From: a virus
IMG/VR virus record: IMGVR_UViG_3300036466_000091
Span: 1-40,712 of that record
Strand: one strand, 5' to 3'
Length of the DNA stretch: 40,712 nucleotides
Below the pieces are notes generated by a model. It was not told where the DNA came from, ran no database searches, and saw only the letters and a list, made by a program, of their open reading frames with translations. Positions 22,721 to 29,104 of this stretch are shown here, in pieces (positions within the stretch are counted from its first letter, which is position 1; every line of letters starts with the position of its first letter). The position numbers were made by a program, and so were the translations under genes.

Positions 22721-23141
22721 CTTCAACCTGAATGATTACGCGAACCGGTGCGGCTTGCTCAGCTTCCTTCTCGACTGCTTTGTCCAGGCCGGCCAGCTTT
22801 GCGCGGCCCATCACAGCTGCAACTGCGGCGCTGCACTGCGGAGTATCAGCGCCAAGCGCGATCAACTTAATCTCAGTCAGCTCTTCTAGAAGAGACTCAA
22901 CACTAATCATGTACCTCTCCCGCAATTCTTTGCGTAATTCTTCTGCGTACTCTTGCATAGCCGGGGCGCGGAACAATCGAGACGCCATGCTCCCGGCTGA
23001 CTGCCGACTCGCATTCCCGCCGAAAATATCGTAATAGTGGTCGGCAAGGTCTTTTGTTTTCTTCACGTCATAGACGACTGCCTGCACGAATGCGCGGTTT
23101 CTGTCTGTCTGGCTGACTGTGCCGTCTTGGTGTTTGCTCAT
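22698..23141 (-). CDS. terS: Terminase small subunit
   Basis: 147 residues from the ATG overlapping the preceding stop (ATGA); an upstream extension of 21 codons lies inside that gene and is rejected. Residues 10-60 (TDRNRAFVQAVVYDVKKTKD then YYDIFGGNASRQSAGSMASR) form a helix-turn-helix suited to pac or cos recognition. They are followed by a helical region (EYAEELRKELRERYMISVES) and an acidic tail. Position before TerL and size are as expected. I could not identify the pac or cos sequence it would bind. Confidence 0.85.
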   Translation of the reverse strand: MSKHQDGTVSQTDRNRAFVQAVVYDVKKTKDLADHYYDIFGGNASRQSAGSMASRLFRAPAMQEYAEELRKELRERYMISVESLLEELTEIKLIALGADTPQCSAAVAAVMGRAKLAGLDKAVEKEAEQAAPVRVIIQVEDASNREG

Positions 23142-23305
23142 TTCTGAATCTGCCTGCACTCGAAGCCAGTGCGGCGCAGCGTGAATGAGTGCCCATACTT
23201 GCAATCGTTCGCAATCGACTGGCGCTCAGCAGCCGCACCAACCTCTTTGCCGACGAACATGCCCAGCACGCACGCCAGTGCAATCCCTGCAATCCATCCG
23301 CCCAT
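23138..23305 (-). CDS. Small membrane protein before terminase
   Basis: 55 residues; the start overlaps the upstream stop (TAATG) and the stop overlaps the terS ATG (ATGA). The N-terminus WIAGIALACVLGMFVGKEVG is a single membrane span; then comes a basic segment with two cysteines (NDCKYGHSF and FECRQIQK). The arrangement, a membrane span then a short soluble tail, resembles several small phage proteins near the lysis or terminase genes. The function is unknown. Confidence 0.65.
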   Translation of the reverse strand: MGGWIAGIALACVLGMFVGKEVGAAAERQSIANDCKYGHSFTLRRTGFECRQIQK

Positions 23306-23601
23306 TATCGCCCGCCTAGCAGTCTGAGAAGCTCCGGGCCTGCCTGGAATATAAACCAGACGGCAGCGGCACCGTAAAGGATCCCATTCGTTAGCGTGAA
23401 CCCTTTGCGGATCATATCGCCCTGCTCGCGGATCTCTTTACGGATGTGCGGCATATCCTCTACAGCCTGCTCAACACGCGTCAGGCGGTGCGGCGTGTCT
23501 TTGTGGGTGTCTTCCAGTGACGACAGGCGGTGCCTGATCGTGTGAACCTCCCTTTCCACCTCGTTTAACCGTGGCGGTATTGTGCTCATGTCGTCAGCCA
23601 T
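23305..23601 (-). CDS. Coiled-coil membrane protein (XhlA-like or holin-associated)
   Basis: 98 residues from the ATG before DDMSTIPPRL; longer starts lack a ribosome site. The N-terminal 65 residues are a heptad-rich helix (LNEVEREVHTIRHRLSSLED, then RLTRVEQAVEDM). A membrane span follows near the end (GILYGAAAVWFIFQAG). This layout is that of XhlA and other phage proteins linked to lysis. The holin and endolysin of this phage are elsewhere (37235-38055), so this could be an accessory to lysis or to head assembly. The assignment is tentative. Confidence 0.5.
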   Translation of the reverse strand: MADDMSTIPPRLNEVEREVHTIRHRLSSLEDTHKDTPHRLTRVEQAVEDMPHIRKEIREQGDMIRKGFTLTNGILYGAAAVWFIFQAGPELLRLLGGR

Positions 23602-23675
23602 CGCTCGGCATGCCTTTGTTTGTGATGTTGGCATGGTACATGCATGGGAGTATGACGGGCAATAAAAGACCAGCA

Positions 23676-23828
23676 CTAGGCGGGTTTTTGATTTGCTTGG
23701 CGCAAAATCTCAATGCACTTATGGCAGGTAATCAATCTTTCTTCCTTAGCGGAGCTAACCGAATGAGCACCGCACTGGCCTTGCATGTAGATTTCCCCGT
23801 CGCGCGGGTAGTGAACTACCGGTTTCAT
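23676..23828 (-). CDS. Small Cys-rich (zinc-ribbon-like) phage protein
   Basis: 50 residues; the ATG overlaps the upstream stop (ATGA). The Cys19 and His22 pair (GQCGAHS) followed by Cys35 and Cys38 (ITCHKCIE) gives a small zinc-binding pattern. Such 50-residue proteins are common in phages of Pseudomonas and enterobacteria and have no known function. It is co-transcribed with the small gene upstream from the promoter at 24017. Confidence 0.65.
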   Translation of the reverse strand: MKPVVHYPRDGEIYMQGQCGAHSVSSAKEERLITCHKCIEILRQANQKPA

Positions 23829-23980
23829 TTTCCTGTCGCCTTTGCATACCATTTCTGCGCGCCGGCTTGTGTCTTGAAGTTCTTGCTGCGAGTGAATGTC
23901 ATTGCTGTAAAAGTTCCGTCACGCTCGGCAATGATGCCAGTGCTGATTTGCTCGTTATTTCCAAGGTTCAAGGTTTTCAT
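23825..23980 (-). CDS. Small phage protein of unknown function
   Basis: 51 residues, MKTLNLGNNEQISTGIIAER then GTFTAMTFTRSKNFKTQAGA and a basic end KWYAKATGK. The repeated T-F-T strand followed by S-K-x-F-K-T is a pattern seen in small phage proteins that carry a short beta sheet and helix. It is the first gene after the promoter at 24017-24044, and its stop overlaps the next start (ATGA). No function is assigned. Confidence 0.6.
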   Translation of the reverse strand: MKTLNLGNNEQISTGIIAERDGTFTAMTFTRSKNFKTQAGAQKWYAKATGK

Positions 23981-24016
23981 TTAGGTTACTCCGTAGCTGC
24001 TTGTCTGTATGTGTCT

Positions 24017-24044
24017 AGTATACAGCAGCCATACACACCGTCTA
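24017..24044 (-). promoter_or_regulatory. Leftward promoter for the pre-terminase genes
   Basis: Minus strand: -35 TAGACG, a 16-bp spacer, -10 TATACT then AGAC, the early-class pattern. It lies about 40 bases before the first small gene and just after the terminator of RNA B. Confidence 0.7.
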
Positions 24045-24062
24045 GTTTTATTTTCAGAAGGC

Positions 24063-24103
24063 AAGAAAAACCCCAGCGTTACCCGAAGGTAAGAGGCCGG
24101 GGG
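24063..24103 (-). terminator. Terminator with UUCG-loop hairpin after RNA B
   Basis: Minus strand: CCCC and GGGG enclose an inner hairpin TTACC-TTCG-GGTAA, followed by TTTTTCTT. It ends the RNA B transcript. Confidence 0.8.
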
Positions 24104-24112
24104 CATGTTGCT

Positions 24113-24180
24113 GCCATAGTCTCACCCAGTGCGGCGAATCTGCACGCTATCCGCCTGGGTTCCTGCGCGCTGCGTATGGC
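24113..24180 (-). ncRNA. C4/CI-type antisense immunity RNA, copy B
   Basis: A 68-nt element with a closed outer stem (GCCATA with TATGGC). An inner stem ACCCAG/CTGGGT is extended, past a one-base bulge, by GCGG/CCGC. A 16-nt apical loop contains ATAGCG. The 68-nt length, the GGAACCC and GGGTGAGAC boxes and the closing stem resemble the C4 RNA of P1 and the CI RNA of P4, which are about 70-80 nt and act on their own leader. Against copy A, five pairs change on both sides while pairing is kept. The G-U pair in copy A fixes the minus strand as the RNA strand. Its own promoter and terminator flank it. Confidence 0.7.
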
Positions 24181-24254
24181 TTTACCGCGTGTGCGGGCTT
24201 CGGCTTCCTTTCGGATCGCATCGGGCGCGATAAACCGACTTCCCCCGTATATGT

Positions 24255-24277
24255 CGGATAGCTGAGGAGGCTATCCG
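24255..24277 (-). repeat. Inverted repeat in the RNA B leader, complementary to RNA B
   Basis: On the minus strand CGGATAGC and GCTATCCG pair across seven bases. GCTATCCG is also exactly complementary to CGGATAGC inside copy B (element positions 28-35). This could be a target comparable to seqA of P4, so the leader may either fold on itself or pair with the RNA. Confidence 0.45.
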
Positions 24278-24305
24278 GGTATCACTGGATGCAGTCACGT
24301 TGCTA

Positions 24306-24334
24306 ATTATAGCCATTAGCCATGCAATAAAAAA
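24306..24334 (-). promoter_or_regulatory. Leftward promoter for RNA B
   Basis: Minus strand: perfect -10 TATAAT (24311-24306) with a 17-bp spacer to TTTTTT, which is the T-run of the RNA A terminator serving as a weak -35. The start would fall near 24299, giving an RNA of about 235 nt up to the terminator. Confidence 0.5.
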
Positions 24335-24383
24335 GCCCCAGCGCCGCGCTGTCAGGATCGCTGACGCTCTTCGTGTGGGGCCG
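24327..24383 (-). terminator. Terminator after RNA A
   Basis: Minus strand: GCCCCA and TGGGGC close a long stem that holds an inner hairpin GTCAG-CGATC-CTGAC; the tail is TTTTTTATT. Confidence 0.8.
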
Positions 24384-24448
24384 TGTTGCATGTCGGCGGC
24401 GATTTGAGCATAGCTAAGTAGCGCTAGAGGCGTGCCGCCTTGTTTGGT

Positions 24449-24516
24449 GCCAGGGTCTCACCCGATACAGCAAATCCACACGCTATCTGCTCGGGTTCCT
24501 GCGTGTTGCGCCTGGC
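24449..24516 (-). ncRNA. C4/CI-type antisense immunity RNA, copy A
   Basis: A 68-nt element aligned without gaps to copy B (52 of 68 identical). The outer stem is GCCAGG with CCTGGC, the inner stem ACCCGA with TCGGGT, and the extension GCAG pairs with TTGC-type bases through one G-U. Ten of the sixteen differences form five compensated pairs, one makes the G-U pair, and the other five lie in loops. Its terminator is 65 bases further on. It has no obvious separate promoter and would be made from the early leftward transcript. The C4 assignment rests on memory of the family plus structure; no search was run. Confidence 0.65.
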
Positions 24517-24885
24517 AAAAAGGTAATGAATGGGCCGGAGCTGATCCCGGCATACATGAGCGCTTAAACGTGTCACCACAATAAGCATTCCATTCATTCG
24601 GCTGGTGACTGTCCAGTGTTGCGCGATCTAAGCCGCCATTACTGGTGCGCATCAATCACCATGCGAATAAATCCCCGTCTTTCCGGGGCGTCAGATCGAA
24701 TCGAGCCTCGTGATCAGCGAGAGAAAGAGGTGCATCCACCTTGCTCTAAACCAAATCCAGGGGCCGCTGTGTCGGGGAGTATGCCGACCTTCGCAAAGCT
24801 ACCCAGTCGTTTCGCGTTTGGCCTCACGCGGCGCATTTAAGCGCTAGTGTGTGCGAGGCTTGAGGATAGCGCCAAGACTGCTCAG
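24517..24885 (-). other. Non-coding leader upstream of RNA A
   Basis: No convincing gene is present. A nine-base inverted repeat (AATGAATGG at 24525-24533 and CCATTCATT at 24590-24598) and a strong CCCCG/CGGGG hairpin at 24673-24688 suggest a folded RNA leader. The open frame at 24458-24655 crosses RNA A and shows no family. Confidence 0.5.
24665..24690 (-). terminator. Terminator-like hairpin after the early leftward genes
   Basis: Minus strand: CCCCG and CGGGG pair around GAAAGA and are followed by ATTTATT. The T-run is imperfect, so it may only attenuate transcription into the RNA A leader. Confidence 0.45.
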
Positions 24886-25086
24886 TTACAAGCGATTGAA
24901 CACTGTGCAGAACACAACACTTCCAGGCTGATCTTTTAATTTTTCCTCTGCGCTTTCCTTTGCGCAATCAAAAATAGAATCAACATTTTCGAACCATGAT
25001 CTTGCTGTAACTGTCATGCTGTTTTCTGCGTACCGGCCATTATCAGCAGTCTTTCTGAAAACCATGAAATAAGATCGCTTAATCAT
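24886..25086 (-). CDS. Small early protein of unknown function
   Basis: 66 residues; the ATG overlaps the upstream stop (ATGA). It reads MIKRSYFMVFRKTADNGRYA then ARSWFENVDSIFDCAKESAE, a short alpha/beta sequence with conserved aromatic residues. No family is recognised. It is the last protein gene of the early leftward run before the C4-like RNAs. Coupling to the upstream membrane protein suggests they are made together. Confidence 0.55.
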   Translation of the reverse strand: MIKRSYFMVFRKTADNGRYAENSMTVTARSWFENVDSIFDCAKESAEEKLKDQPGSVVFCTVFNRL

Positions 25087-25280
25087 CGGCCTGCTCCCTG
25101 CGCCAACAACTTCTCAATCCGGCGCTCAATCTTGCCGCGCTCAATTGCGTTACTGATCGCGAATAGGATCCACATGATGATCCAAAGCCCGCCCGTCAAG
25201 ATGCTCGCGATAAAGTGCCAGCCGTGCGAGGTTTCGTGTCGGTTTAGTTTGTTGATTAGGACCTGCATGTTGTCGGTCAT
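25083..25280 (-). CDS. Small membrane protein
   Basis: 65 residues with GGAG nine bases before the ATG. The central stretch HFIASILTGGLWIIMWILFA is one or two membrane helices, preceded by a polar N-terminus (MTDNMQVLINKLNRHETSHG) and followed by a basic helix (ERGKIERRIEKLLAQGAGR). The G-G-L-W-I-I-x-W-I pattern resembles small phage membrane proteins and superinfection-exclusion-type proteins, but nothing specific can be claimed. Its stop overlaps the next start. Confidence 0.6.
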   Translation of the reverse strand: MTDNMQVLINKLNRHETSHGWHFIASILTGGLWIIMWILFAISNAIERGKIERRIEKLLAQGAGR

Positions 25281-25325
25281 TCTTAAATCTCCAGTCAGCC
25301 CGCCGATTGACGTGCTTTGGTTGGG

Positions 25326-25751
25326 TTAGCTCGCAATGCACGCACAATGCTCAGCGATGCAGTCGGGGCAGCGGAGCATGGGGCCGGCGTTGATTGTGTT
25401 CTGTTGGCCGAATGACTCTGGCAATGCAGCGGCCTTGATTTCTTCGGATGTCCAGCCACTGTTGCGATCCCGTACAGCAGCCTCACCAGCAAGCGCGAAG
25501 TATGCAGCACCATCTTCGTATGAGTCTGCGCGGTACGCACCCTGCTGACTGCGCACGGCCTTTAGAAGCGCCATAAACAGCCAGCCCTGCTCCTCGGTCA
25601 TAAGCACGCCAGTTATGGCCGCAAACGCCAGCACAGTGCTCCCCATGCTGCGTTCGCCTTCCGGCTTATCGTAAGTTGCGGCCCGGTCTTCCATGTGGCC
25701 TATAGCCGCTCTTAGGATGTTTGATGCTGTGCTGCCGTCGCTGGTGGTCAT
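25326..25751 (-). CDS. DUF6378 family protein
   Basis: 141 residues; the ATG overlaps the upstream stop (ATGA). Residues 8-95 (AAIGHMEDRAATYDKPEGER, then LTEE-like MTEEQGWLFMALLKAVRSQQ and DSYEDGAAYFALAGEAAV) match DUF6378, an all-helical phage family that resembles MazG/NTP-pyrophosphohydrolase-like bundles. Its function is not established. The C-terminus adds a cysteine cluster (LRCPDCIAEHCACI) that may bind a metal and is not part of the usual domain. Confidence 0.75.
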   Translation of the reverse strand: MTTSDGSTASNILRAAIGHMEDRAATYDKPEGERSMGSTVLAFAAITGVLMTEEQGWLFMALLKAVRSQQGAYRADSYEDGAAYFALAGEAAVRDRNSGWTSEEIKAAALPESFGQQNTINAGPMLRCPDCIAEHCACIAS

Positions 25752-25957
25752 TTGGCAGCCCTCTCGCGAGACAAAGCGCCTTTTGCGTAATCTACAGCGC
25801 TGCGGTCTTCGCTATTATCTACAATAACTTCTAGCGCCTCTCTCAGTCTTACGCACTCAGCCTCAAGCGCGGCGTAATCGGAGTGACGAACATAATCGCC
25901 CCAGTCAGCCTCGCTCACACAGTCGCAGGTAGTAACAAAGCGCTTAACCTGGCTCAT
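25748..25957 (-). CDS. Small phage protein with coiled coil
   Basis: 69 residues from the ATG that overlaps the upstream stop (ATGA); the track-type start four codons earlier has no support. It reads MSQVKRFVTTCDCVSEADWG, then DYAALEAECVRLREALEVIV, a short coiled coil typical of many phage hypothetical proteins (LEAECxxLREAL). No function is known. Confidence 0.6.
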   Translation of the reverse strand: MSQVKRFVTTCDCVSEADWGDYVRHSDYAALEAECVRLREALEVIVDNSEDRSAVDYAKGALSRERAAK

Positions 25958-26136
25958 TTCACCACCCACTTATCCTTCTTGCGCTGCAACTGACCCGCAG
26001 CAGCCTCTGGATTGAGAATCTGATACATGCGCGCGCGGCTCATTGGGTAGATTTCCATCAGCTTGGCGGCGCTAATGCCTTCTGCGCGTTTCGCTCGGAT
26101 CTCTTCGTCTCGCTCTTTGTTTCGTACTGCAACCAT
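25954..26136 (-). CDS. Small helix-turn-helix protein
   Basis: 60 residues. Residues 10-45 (REAKRAEGISAAKLMEIYPM-like: RAKRAEGISAAKLMEIYPMS then RARMYQILNPE) form a resolvase-type helix-turn-helix. The tail is basic (QRKKDKWVVK). A DNA-binding regulator is likely; the target is unknown. It starts the coupled run of small genes at 24886-26136, and the stop overlaps the next ATG. Confidence 0.6.
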   Translation of the reverse strand: MVAVRNKERDEEIRAKRAEGISAAKLMEIYPMSRARMYQILNPEAAAGQLQRKKDKWVVK

Positions 26137-26177
26137 TGCTGTTACTCCTTTAGTGTGTGGCTAGATTCTAGCATCTT

Positions 26178-26378
26178 CTAGCCATCTGCGCATAGGTCTT
26201 TGACGCGTGTGAACGTGCGCAAGTCAGAGCCTACGCCGTGCCGTATTTCAAGCATTGGGCAGATGTGCTGGTAATCGACTGCCTGGCGATACGCTTCGGC
26301 GACGACTGGCGCGCAGGTGGCCCAGCATAGCCATAGAACGCACCAGAACATGAGCCAGCCGGCGGTTAGGTTAGCCAC
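26178..26378 (-). CDS. Small membrane protein, start uncertain
   Basis: About 66 residues from a GTG that overlaps the end of the upstream small gene; an ATG at 26351 is the alternative and lacks a ribosome site. The region WLMFWCVLWLCWATCAPVVA is a membrane span rich in W and C. The remaining residues (YRQAVDYQHICPMLEIRHGV, then DLRTFTRVKDLCADG) are polar, with Cys. No family is recognised. Confidence 0.5.
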   Translation of the reverse strand: MANLTAGWLMFWCVLWLCWATCAPVVAEAYRQAVDYQHICPMLEIRHGVGSDLRTFTRVKDLCADG

Positions 26379-26514
26379 GTGCAAGCGCTCGATATACAGC
26401 GCCGTAGATGGCTGACTGCTCGTAGCCGGTAAGCCTGGCGATTAGCTTCCATGGCATGCGGTATTCCTGGCGCAGTTCGTGGGCGAAGGCTATGTCGGCG
26501 GGTGGTATGGTCAT
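26371..26514 (-). CDS. Small HTH-like protein
   Basis: 47 residues; the ATG overlaps the upstream stop (ATGA). The sequence HELRQEYRMPWKLIARLTGY then EQSAIYGAVYRALARG looks like a short helix-turn-helix of the transposase/recombinase type (PWKLIARLTG-turn). A DNA-binding role is an inference. It is one of several tiny HTH genes of this phage. Confidence 0.55.
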   Translation of the reverse strand: MTIPPADIAFAHELRQEYRMPWKLIARLTGYEQSAIYGAVYRALARG

Positions 26515-27143
26515 GGCTTCACCTCCAGGCTTTCCAGCTTGGCTTCTATTCTGCCAAGCACGTTTCCAGCGCCAAAAGAATAAACAGCTCTTGCGTATAC
26601 ATGCGCATGCGCTTCACGCAACAACTCCACCAGCTCAGCGTCAGGCGCTGGCGGGGCGGTGTATGTGTCGCAGTTCTCGCACACGCCGTTATTGGCCGCC
26701 ATGAATCCAGCACCGTAACTGTTCGCGGCGTACTCATCACCACAGGCGCATTGTGAATTTGTCAGGGCAGGGTCAATGAGTGGTGGGGCGGTTAGCGCCG
26801 CCAGAATGCGCTGGTGCTGGGCGACGGTCATAAGGGGTTCAGCGCATCTCCCGACAGGGAGGTACTTATCTGCCGACCTTTTGTTGGGGTATAACGTGCC
26901 GCCATCCCCTAAATACGCCACCACCTCAACAGCCTCGCCCTCTTGGCTGGTCAGAATGGCTCGTTCAGCGACAAACTTCCCGTCTTCGAAGGCAGTTTCA
27001 AGCTCTGCTGCTACTACCATGCATTGCTTCTGGTGGCCCTTGAATAACTCCCTTGTTCCGTCGCCCGCGCGAACGCAGTACGGCCAGAATCCATAACCTG
27101 TTTTTTCGACACGGTATCGACACGCTTTCAATTCTTCTTCCAT
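26511..27143 (-). CDS. Phage protein with C-terminal Cys cluster, unknown function
   Basis: 210 residues starting MEEELKACRYRVEKTGYGFW. The first part (RELFKGHQKQCMVVAAELET then AILTSQEGEAVEVVAYLGDG) is beta-rich; the middle helix contains VAQHQRILAALTAPPL, common in mosaic phage proteins. A cluster CACGDEYAANSYGAGF and NGVCENCDTY suggests a zinc-binding element. The C-terminal helix ends LESLEVKP. Its stop overlaps the next ATG. The family is unnamed, and blocks are shared with other accessory phage proteins. Confidence 0.6.
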   Translation of the reverse strand: MEEELKACRYRVEKTGYGFWPYCVRAGDGTRELFKGHQKQCMVVAAELETAFEDGKFVAERAILTSQEGEAVEVVAYLGDGGTLYPNKRSADKYLPVGRCAEPLMTVAQHQRILAALTAPPLIDPALTNSQCACGDEYAANSYGAGFMAANNGVCENCDTYTAPPAPDAELVELLREAHAHVYARAVYSFGAGNVLGRIEAKLESLEVKP

Positions 27144-27145
27144 CG

Positions 27146-27253
27146 TTAGCTACTCCGCTGCTTGTTGATTGCATAAGCGGCGGTGCTCTCGTCGCCCGTT
27201 TCCTTGTGAGCAAGGTTGGTGTAATCGAAGCTGGTGACGTTGTTTGCTGCCAT
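27146..27253 (-). CDS. Very small protein, coupled
   Basis: 35 residues (MAANNVTSFDYTNLAHKETG, then DESTAAYAINKQRSS). The start overlaps the upstream stop (TGATG), which is the main argument for translation. No family is recognised. Confidence 0.45.
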   Translation of the reverse strand: MAANNVTSFDYTNLAHKETGDESTAAYAINKQRSS

Positions 27254-28368
27254 CACCCTTGCTCCTTCTGACTGCCTGCTGATGGGGCGGCGCCTCTGTA
27301 CTCCATGCACTTCTTGCCTAGGTATTCCGATAGCTCCTTGCTCTGCCGACCATGCCTAACCAGACCTGCTGCATCCATAACGGCTGACAGGAATTGCGAG
27401 AACTCCTTTCCTTCCGGCACACCATGGCTAGGCGCTGAGAGAGCGGCGCGGGCTTGCCAAATTAGCCATAGTTCTTGGATGTGGTGGACGTAGTAGCCTT
27501 CATCAGTACGCGACTCTAAATGCCGCATATCGCCCTGGTGATGCCTGCGCACAGCAGCCTCAAACGCCGCTCGCTCATCCACCCAGCCAGCGCTGGCAGG
27601 CTGGTTAAGGCGGGCGACTTCATCAAGGCAGGCGTTGTGCGCCTCTGTCTTAATAAAGCCCTCTCTACCTGTAACCTGATTCCAGGTTTTACGCTCAGGC
27701 AGCACCAGCTCGCTATGGTTAGCGGATAGGGCGGCGCGGGATAATGCGGCAGACCAAACTACTCGCGCAAGCGCCCAATCCGTGTTCCCGTACAGTTTTC
27801 CGGTATATCGACCGCCAATGCCGAACTTGCCCTTTGCCCACTCCTCCAGCCCTTCCTCTGAATTTTCATCTAAAGCGCTGGCAGGCTGGTTGAGGCTGGC
27901 GACCTCATCAAGGCAGGCGTTAAATCCGTCTGCGTGGCCTTCATCATAGTTGCCGCCCATATCGTAGCCCCATGATGGGCTCTCCTGTTTGCGCTCAGGC
28001 AGCACCACCCCGCTCGGCTGGGCGTTCAGGGCTGCAAGCTCATTCTCAAGCGACTCAATGTAGCTCTGAGTTGCGGTATCAAGATTCAAGCTTGAGCTAG
28101 TTACAGATTCACGATGTTTTTCATGCGCCCTGCATGCCATGTCAAGCCGCTCAATCTCCCGCACCTGCGCCCTATGATCCTCGACAAGCCACTCAGTAAT
28201 ACTGCAACCCAGCGGACCAGTGCATACAGAGCGCGCGTAATCCATAAGAGGATTCATTAACGCAAACTCTTCGGCTTTCCATGCTTCAAGCTCTTCAACC
28301 TGCGCCCGCAAAACCTCTATATTCTCCAGCGATACGGCGTAACGGTCTAATTCGTTCACTTCTTCCAC
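27253..28368 (-). CDS. Large mosaic phage protein with internal duplication
   Basis: 371 residues. An N-terminal coiled coil (VEELEAWKAEEFALMNPLMD, then EDHRAQVREIERLDMACRAH) is followed by two related modules. One has VVLPERKQESPSWGYDMGGN and FNACLDEVASLNQPASA; the other has LVLPERKTWNQVTGREGFI and HNACLDEVARLNQPASA. The last third has AAVRRHHQGDMRHLESRTD and a C-terminal QFLSAVMDAAGLVRHGRQSK. It is of the Ead/Ea22-type patchwork kind common in Pseudomonas phages. Its function is unknown. It is driven by the promoter at 28390. Confidence 0.65.
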   Translation of the reverse strand: MEEVNELDRYAVSLENIEVLRAQVEELEAWKAEEFALMNPLMDYARSVCTGPLGCSITEWLVEDHRAQVREIERLDMACRAHEKHRESVTSSSLNLDTATQSYIESLENELAALNAQPSGVVLPERKQESPSWGYDMGGNYDEGHADGFNACLDEVASLNQPASALDENSEEGLEEWAKGKFGIGGRYTGKLYGNTDWALARVVWSAALSRAALSANHSELVLPERKTWNQVTGREGFIKTEAHNACLDEVARLNQPASAGWVDERAAFEAAVRRHHQGDMRHLESRTDEGYYVHHIQELWLIWQARAALSAPSHGVPEGKEFSQFLSAVMDAAGLVRHGRQSKELSEYLGKKCMEYRGAAPSAGSQKEQG

Positions 28369-28389
28369 TCCAGTAAGTTCGGCCTAGGC

Positions 28390-28418
28390 ATTATCGCCTA
28401 GGCATGTGGATGTGTCTA
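28390..28418 (-). promoter_or_regulatory. Leftward early-class promoter
   Basis: Minus strand: -35 TAGACA, a 17-bp spacer, -10 GATAAT followed by GCCTAGGC. It lies about 20 bases before the start of the 371-residue gene and follows the stop of the preceding gene. Confidence 0.75.
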
Positions 28419-28420
28419 GA

Positions 28421-28687
28421 CTAATCGTGCATTGATTCACCGATAGCCGCTGCTGCGCTGACGATGTCAGTGCGAACATCATTCATATCATTGCATTCAT
28501 CAAGGTTGAGCTGCATGCCTAGTGCGTGCGCCAACCGCAGCGCGTCGCCGTCGTCGGTAAGTGGCTCCCAGTACGGCGCACCCAAGTAATGCACGCTAGA
28601 AGGGTGAACATCTGTCACATTGCGACCGTGCGCCAAAACAATTCCGGCGGCCTTTGCTGCAAGCTGAATAAGTTTGTCGTCTTCCAT
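28421..28687 (-). CDS. Small early phage protein (DDKLIQLAAKAAG family)
   Basis: 88 residues from the ATG before EDDKLIQLAAKAAGI, the usual start of this family; the frame is open for 20 more codons (GTG overlap with the upstream stop), so the start is uncertain. The conserved core is YWEPLTDDGDALRLAHALGM, seen in many Pseudomonas phage proteins. The function is unknown. It lies in the early leftward operon. Confidence 0.65.
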   Translation of the reverse strand: MEDDKLIQLAAKAAGIVLAHGRNVTDVHPSSVHYLGAPYWEPLTDDGDALRLAHALGMQLNLDECNDMNDVRTDIVSAAAAIGESMHD

Positions 28688-28743
28688 TTTTATATCAACT
28701 CTCTTAAATCCAAAAATACCCATCAGGGCGTCGGCTGCTGCTG

Positions 28744-29043
28744 TCACTTAGTTTTAACTCCGGCTGCGTGGATGGCTTCGATAATGTCGTCGCGCATCTG
28801 GCCTGCAAGGTGGCATTCATCCAACCCGTCACGGCTCAGGTGGCAGTCAGCAGGCAACTCCACACACAACGCAGCGCGCGAGGCTTGCCAGGCTAACCAG
28901 GCCGACTCAGCGTTAGCCCAGATATAAACGCCACCTTGCCGATCAAGCCTAATTTCTTCTGGCTGATCAAAACGATCCTCGCATAAGCTTGCGTTGTGAT
29001 TCTTTACCCACGCCTCAAAATCTTCCCGCATCGATTCGCTCAT
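28744..29043 (-). CDS. Small early phage protein
   Basis: 99 residues starting MSESMREDFEAWVKNHNASL, with GGVYIWANAESAWLAWQASR in the middle. The REDFEAW and SAWLAWQASRAAL patterns are typical of short phage proteins that precede replication genes. No function is known. It is the first gene after the promoter at 29105. Confidence 0.6.
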   Translation of the reverse strand: MSESMREDFEAWVKNHNASLCEDRFDQPEEIRLDRQGGVYIWANAESAWLAWQASRAALCVELPADCHLSRDGLDECHLAGQMRDDIIEAIHAAGVKTK

Positions 29044-29104
29044 TCCAAAAACTACAAATAAATACTTGACTTTTGAGTCAGGCTATACCCCCGACTTAGC
29101 TAGT

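Noticed and set aside
23068-23292. Minus-strand frame of 74 codons
   Set aside because: It lies out of frame across a small membrane-protein gene and terS, which have coupled starts and better features.
24079-24270. Open minus-strand frame through RNA B (QEPRRIACRFAALGET, then RPLTFG)
   Set aside because: Some third-position differences between the copies would be silent in this frame. But it has no start codon and the compensated pairs favour RNA. It may be a translated by-product, so I kept it out of the gene list.
24182-24391. 69-codon minus-strand frame over the RNA B leader and RNA A terminator
   Set aside because: It crosses a terminator and a promoter and shows no protein family. The DNA there is better explained by RNA structure.
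24458-24655. 65-codon minus-strand frame over RNA A
   Set aside because: It runs through the structured element in a frame that does not match the substitution pattern between the two copies; pairing explains the changes better.
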